From assembly GCA_023101725.1 (NCBI GenBank), contig JALJCO010010147.1, positions 92,371 to 156,370 on the forward strand: a stretch of DNA of 64,000 bases. The letters run 5' to 3'. Numbering within the stretch: the first letter of the stretch is position 1; every line of letters starts with the position of its first letter. The notes under the pieces were generated by a model that was not told the origin of the DNA, did no database searches, and worked only from the letters and a program-made list of their open reading frames with translations. Made by a program: the position numbers and the translations under genes. Of the stretch, positions 59,065 to 64,000 are shown in pieces. This stretch comes from Atherinomorus stipes (taxonomy: Eukaryota; Chordata; Actinopteri; Atheriniformes; Atherinidae).

Positions 59065-60199
59065 TTAAGGTGGAGTCCAGAGTTTCTCCCTGTTTCTGTT
59101 TGTAAACACTTTCCAAACCACTCCCATCGGGCTAATGGCCGCATCGCTCGTCCGTTCAAGCCTCTCCTTCAAAGCTAGAGAGCCGGTGAAATCCAAACCG
59201 ATATTAACCCTGGTCTTCCAGCGTGCACTCTCTCAAGCTCTTTTCACCTCAAAATACTTCATTTTCTTCACTGCATCAATAAATAATCAGAATCAATTAA
59301 TCGCATGATAGATGAAAATGAACTCAATAATTTTTGAGCCTCGATTTATCGCCATGAACGTGCATGTATTTGTTTTCCTCGTCTCTGGCCTCCAAACATG
59401 CTGGATGACATGAGGGTTCACTCTGAGCATCAGTCTCAGCACCTGGGCGCGTTTGTGGCTCAGTAACATTAAATGAAGGGAGTGAAGCATCTCGTCAGTC
59501 ATTCAGGATCTTTGTATCTGTGGGAGGAGGCGGAGCCACAAGCACACATACAGACAGACCTGCAGCAGATGAGCTTCGAGGAGCGTAGAAACGCAAAGCT
59601 AAATGCTACAGCTCCGGTGTGGGAGTATTTCGGCTTCAAGCTCAATGAGCGAAGTGGGACCATCAATACAGGCAACTCTGTTTAAAAATGGTACGACAAA
59701 AAAAAGGTACCGCAACGAACGTGCATGGCCACTTCAAACACAATCACATGGTTGAGTTTGCCCAGCTGGGGAAAAAAACAAAAACTGCACCCCGAGATGT
59801 AGAGCCATCAGCCTGACAGTTATCATCATCATCATCATTATAATTTATCATTATGTAGGTGCAGTTTTGTTTGTTGAGACTGGATAGGCCATTGCATTTA
59901 CTGTTTTGGAGAAACAGGGTCTGCCTTTATTGTTTTTTGGTGCAATTTTTCGACAGAGACGGAGTCCTTTTATAAATTTGATTTTAATTGTTTTTTGTTT
60001 GTTTATTTAGGAAAGTTAAAAGTTCTGGTTGTGGACATTCAAGTGTAAAATAAAGGTTTAATTGTTGCATTAACTTGCATTATTATGATGTATTAACATT
60101 ATTATGTGGGGCAATATATCGTCCAGCGAACTTTGACGGATTTCACTCGCACAAGTCTAGCCTTATTTTCAGTGGGAAAACTCCAGATTTTACCTTTAA
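59065..60199. mobile_element. TTAA-flanked transposon (AAGGTGGAGTC family), uninterrupted copy
   Basis: It starts TTAAGGTGGAGTCCAGAG and ends CTCCAGATTTTACCT-TTAA. Shared blocks with 32248-33806 include GGGCTAATGGCCGC, AACCCTGGTCTTCCAG and GACGGATTTCACT. It carries a BED-type zinc-finger fragment in the middle. Confidence 0.65.
59570..59800 (+). pseudogene. Broken BED-type zinc-finger fragment (hAT transposase-like)
   Basis: The frame gives SVWEYFGF-like APVWEYFGFKLNE, the start of a BED finger, and ends at a stop at 59683-59685. One base over, the following sequence reads TNVHGHFKHNHMVEFAQL, matching the His half of a BED finger. A single-base frameshift near 59683 separates the Cys and His halves. 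BED fingers occur at the N-terminus of hAT transposases and derived ZBED proteins. The rest of a transposase was not seen. Confidence 0.6.
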
Positions 60200-60930
60200 A
60201 GTTTCACAAAATTCTAGATGTAATGGAAACGCAGCTTCTGAGGCCATGTTGCTGTAAGTTGTGCAGAGTGAGGTCCGGGACACACTGACATTTATCTCCA
60301 AAATACCAGAATACTGAATCTGTGACACCTTCACACACAGTAAGCACGAAACCCCACCTTACCGTCACAGATGCCGGCTGTTTTATTGATTTATTTATGA
60401 GCCTTTTTAATCTTCAGTTGAAGAGCCAGACGTCTTTTTCATTTTTAACATAGCAGCTGAAACATAGACTCATGTGGCCGCTAAATGCGTTTCCACTGTC
60501 ATTCTTTCCATCTGAGATGAGCCCAAATAAGTCAGTGTAATTCCGTCAGTGTTGATGTACGACTTCCTGCTTGGATAATGCAGTTTCAGGTTACATCTCT
60601 GGATAGAGCTGTGGTTTGTGTTGAGTGAAAACCATTTTCCAAGGCACTCCCAGGCCCGTAGTGGCTAAAGTGTTCAGAGTGGCTTCATGATTTCTCACGC
60701 AGTGCTGAGTGAGGACGTCAAGGATCGGAAATATCTGTAGATATCAAATGATTGAGGTTCCTTTTACTCTAGCAGTTATTTATTTAGCTATTTATTCAGG
60801 GTAAGTAGTGGTGAGGGGGGTGTTGATGATTTTCTGACTGTGTTTGGTCAAAAGTGTGCTTTTAAAAACAAACCCCCTTTTTTTGACCCATTCCTGACAA
60901 GGGAAGTTTCCTGGACCTGGGAACATTGGG
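60200..60930. other. Stretch without recognised gene
   Basis: No coding or repeat structure that I can support. Confidence 0.45.
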
Positions 60931-60939
60931 GGCTGAGTA

Positions 60940-61481
60940 GGGCTGCCCGATTATGGAAAAAATCATTATCACAATTATTTTGGCCGATATTGAAATTATG
61001 ATTATTCAAACGATTATTTTCTAGTTACACGATCCATTAATTAAGCATTTTTTTCTAAGGTTTCTCGCACTAAAATTAAACATAGGCTACAAATATGTTC
61101 CTAACAGCTGTTTTGCAATGTATAAAACATCAAACGAATAAAAAAATATATATTTTGAATGTTAAATTAATGCGAAAAACAAAACATATCTCAAAATTAA
61201 ACAATGTAGCCAGCTGTTCTACAGTTTCTCTATATTTGAAAAATAAAATAAATATACTTACTTCTATAAAAAAATATCTCAAAATAAACTTTGTTGAGCT
61301 TTAGCGCAATGCTGGAACATTCCAAATCTAACATTTTTGTTAATGACACCCAACAAACTGCCCGGTGTAACCTCAGAATAACTTAAAAAAAAAAAAAAGT
61401 TCCAACTCAATTGTGTGAGTTTAGAGATTGTTTGACACCAAAATTGAAATCACGATCAAATTCAATGAATTGCACAGCTCG
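60940..61481. mobile_element. hAT-type MITE (CGATTATGG family), copy 2
   Basis: The left end GGGCTGCCCGATTATGG and the right end with AATCACGATC...TTGCACAGCTC form loose inverted repeats. It shares the left subterminal TTTTGG/ACTGATATTGAAAT blocks with 13787-14110. Confidence 0.55.
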
Positions 61482-61679
61482 AGGGCTGAGCCCTGACTGT
61501 TGTGGAAGATGGCGGAACCTCCGCAGTAAAAAGGGATTTTTATTTAATCCGCCTTGAACATTATGGCCAAATACTGCAGGATGTACTTCAAAATATACTC
61601 ATTTTCAAACTTTTTCTGTTTCTGGCAGACCTTAAAAACATTCTAGGAAAAGTTTAAGACTTGTTCAACATTATGTATA

Positions 61680-61681
<2 letters not shown>

Positions 61682-61736
<55 letters not shown>
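61682..61736. repeat. TA microsatellite
   Basis: About 27 TA units. Confidence 0.95.
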
Positions 61737-61743
<7 letters not shown>

Positions 61744-61759
61744 GTATCAACGTGTCTTC

Positions 61760-62085
61760 TGACGATGACTTCACTTTATAGGGAAACTGCAGTCAGGTGT
61801 TTTCTAATGTTCAAAAAGATCTCTCTACACCTCTTGGCAGGTATGTTGGCCCACTTTTTATGGGAAAGGTGCTCTCATTTGTCTGGGACAGTTTTGTTTG
61901 TTTGTTTGTTTTTTAATAATTATTTCCAACCACAATTCAAAAGCAAAATTTTACTTCACTAAATTTCTAATCTTTGTGATATTTTTTTTAAATTCATTAT
62001 TAGTTTCTTTAATTTCTTGTTATTTGAATTACTATTGTGAATTTAGCTTTTTATTTATTTGGAGGGTTTGAATAATTCTGTATAC
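61760..62085 (-). mobile_element. Tc1/mariner-type MITE, copy F
   Basis: Reverse orientation relative to copy C. AGGTATGTTGGCCCAC and CCACAATTCAAAAGC blocks and the GGAGGGTTTGAATAATTCTG terminus are present. The left end is degraded. Confidence 0.6.
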
Positions 62086-62087
62086 AT

Positions 62088-62186
<99 letters not shown>
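62086..62186. repeat. TA/CATA microsatellite
   Basis: About 100 bases of TA with interspersed CATA. Confidence 0.95.
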
Positions 62187-62268
62187 GCCCACTGCTCTCA
62201 GGTTAAACTTGAGATGGGTTAAATGTAGACAGCCAATTTCCTTATCTGGATTAATAAAGTATAAATGA
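62187..62268 (+). mobile_element. SINE 3'-end fragment
   Basis: Matches the 3' third of the SINE at 34858-35115, from CCCACTGCTCTCAGGTT to GGATTAATAAAGTATA. The tRNA-like head is missing, as in 5'-truncated insertions. Confidence 0.7.
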
Positions 62269-62279
62269 TTGAATTTTCC

Positions 62280-63630
62280 TTCAGGGGATGATAAAGTATT
62301 TTTCATTGAATTTGATTTCATTTAATTGGTCTTCCTTTGCTTTCATTTTTCAGAAGTTTTCAGGCAGAATTAGGACGAGGCACTTTTTTAATAAAACCAG
62401 TTGTAATTGCCCTTTCAAACCCCTGTGTTTTGCATCGAGTCGAACATGACACGTCGGGTGTGATGCGACGCTTATTTTCACCACTCCCAGGCTGTAATAA
62501 CAGCGCTGACCTTTGAGGGAAAGCAGGTAACCAGATCTCACAATAGAAAGCGCTGCCTTTTTAATGGTCTGTTTCTGGCTAGCTAAGAAAACAAAAAAGA
62601 TAGTGTCAACCTCAAATAATGTTTCAATTACCACAAAGGAAAGTGCACAGAAAGAACTTCTCACTTTCTTGGTAAACACTTATCTTCAAAGTGGCTTTTT
62701 TCAGACCTGTGGTCAGCATATCAACGTTCCTCCTCCAGCAGTCTCCAACCGGTGGGTCCAAGGACTGCAGGGTGTGAATAAAGTTTTCTGATTATGTTTT
62801 TAATAGATCATCTCAAATCTGTGTGAGGATAAAGCCCTGACACACTGCTGGTACTCGGATGCATGAGAATCCCTGCATCAATGATTCCTTGATTTGCAGA
62901 ATTTCAAGAAACTGTCATCAGAGCCCATCCACAATCCTGACTTGTGGGCACGTTCTCTGCACTAAAACCTTGGCTGTGAACATCAGCTTGCTCCCGTATG
63001 CTGATCAGAAGGAAATATTTCTTGTTAGATTCATACTGGATGTTTAGGATTGTCAGAGAAAACACTGTTGGACCCAGACTGGCCAGAGAAGCAGGTGCGG
63101 GTTATTCCATGCAACGGCAGTGCGTTAGTGCTCGACCTCACGCTCAGCACCCTTGTAACTATGAACACAAAAGGCCCAGACAGGCTGTCACAAACACTAC
63201 AGCTGATATCGGGTCCCTGGACGGCTGAATGCAGGCTCAAGGTGGCTGTTAGCTCCTAATGAGCAGGAAGATGAGTTTGATTGTTCTGGAAACGGAGCCA
63301 AACAAACCAAACAATGATCACCGAGGTTGAATGCCAGTTCCTACAATAACGAAGAAAAACCTGATTATATGAATCATCTCCTATTGGTAAAAACGCCTAA
63401 AAACCAAGCCCCAGCAGTAAGATAAAATTAATGTTAACCCAGTTAAACATGCAATCGTCCTTCGTCAACACACCTTGCATAACTGCTCTGGGCCATACGA
63501 AGCAGCACAATGCAGCAGCACTGATCCCGACCGTAGAGTCTGGAAGGCAGGAACATCAGATTACGATGCCATTAATGTTACGTATCTCAAGTCTGAAAGG
63601 GGCTTTGAAGAGATTTAAAGCTTTATGTTT
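62280..63630. other. Stretch without recognised gene
   Basis: Short frames with no recognised domain. Confidence 0.4.
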
Positions 63631-63641
63631 AAAAAAGACTT

Positions 63642-64000
63642 AAAAAAGACACAGATGAGAATATTAATCAATTTCTCAATAATCTAATTCTCCCAAAACT
63701 ACAACAGGAAAATATGACGGCTTTAGATTCACCCCTCTCAATAAATGAATTACATGACGCTCTGCAACATATGCCCAATAATAAAGCCCCAGGCAGATGG
63801 ATATCCGGTCGAATTTTACAAAGAGTTCTGGAGAATTTTGCTCCCACTTTTTATAAAATGATACTAGAAATAAAAGAGAAACAGAAAATACCACCAAATA
63901 TGAATTCAGCAAATATCACCGTATTATTAAAACCAGGTAAAGACCCGACACTTCCAGCTAGTTATCGGCCAATCTCATTAATAAAGGTAGATCTTAAGAT
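63642..64000 (+). mobile_element. L1-type LINE reverse transcriptase fragment, running off the window
   Basis: The frame gives QFLNN, LPKLQQENM and MPNNKAPG, the start of an L1 ORF2 reverse transcriptase. From about 63796 to 63850 the conserved DGYPVEFYKEFW block is read in another frame. The first frame resumes with PPNMNSANITVLLKPGKDP and SYRPISLI, the palm motif. Two compensating indels (near 63794 and in the T run near 63848) keep the frame open while destroying the block. The 3' part lies beyond the window. Confidence 0.85.

Noticed and set aside
63431..63643. Upstream part of the L1 ORF
   Set aside because: This frame shows no L1 similarity and ends before the reverse transcriptase fragment begins in another frame.

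Overview
This window looks like AT-rich, repeat-dense intergenic and intronic DNA from a bony (teleost-type) fish. The evidence is one spliced animal gene start (a cadherin first coding exon in a CpG-rich patch, ending at a consensus GT donor), many miniature transposons of kinds common in fish (Tc1/mariner-type with CAGT ends, hAT-type with 8-bp duplications, TTAA-flanked families), a Penelope-like element with a GIY-YIG endonuclease, a tRNA-derived SINE, an L1-type reverse transcriptase remnant, and abundant microsatellites. No bacterial operon, CRISPR array, rRNA or free-standing tRNA gene was seen. The species cannot be named from this sequence.

Layout. 1-2.45 kb: microsatellites and one Tc1-like MITE. 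2.45-3.8 kb: 5'UTR and first coding exon of a large cadherin-superfamily gene on the + strand. The likely start is the ATG at 2730, giving a signal peptide and about two and a half cadherin repeats, with a splice donor after 3789. No later exon was recognised, so the rest of the window is probably a very long first intron, or the intron plus whatever lies beyond. 4-9 kb: nested MITEs. 10.06-10.84 kb: a 20-copy, 40-bp minisatellite. 12.5-14.1 kb: foldback, Tc1-like and hAT-like MITEs. 16.3-20.2 kb: a TIR element with internal tandem repeats and a 1.9-kb TTAA element. 21.4-24.8 kb: a second minisatellite and paired interspersed repeats. 26.8-28.6 kb: two foldback elements. 32.2-35.1 kb: a stack of nested transposons and an intact-looking SINE. 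36.5-47.9 kb: further MITEs and a repeat family present twice (37.3 and 46.5 kb). 49.4-51.5 kb: a hAT-type element with a perfect 8-bp duplication nested in another element. 53.9-55.9 kb: a Penelope-like retrotransposon remnant flanked by 345-bp inverted arms. 53.3 and 56.1 kb: G-rich tracts that look like assembly artefacts. 59.0-60.2 kb: a TTAA element carrying a broken BED-finger fragment. 63.6-64.0 kb: an L1-type reverse transcriptase fragment running off the window.

The most interesting structures are the two inverted-arm elements at 28.2 and 54 kb. They share one design: target duplication, inverted arms, a short tail outside one arm, then the second duplication. Both carry a hammerhead-ribozyme-like core in the arms. 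The 28-kb one has only a short loop where the 54-kb one keeps truncated reverse transcriptase and endonuclease sequence. All family names come from pattern recognition without database searches.
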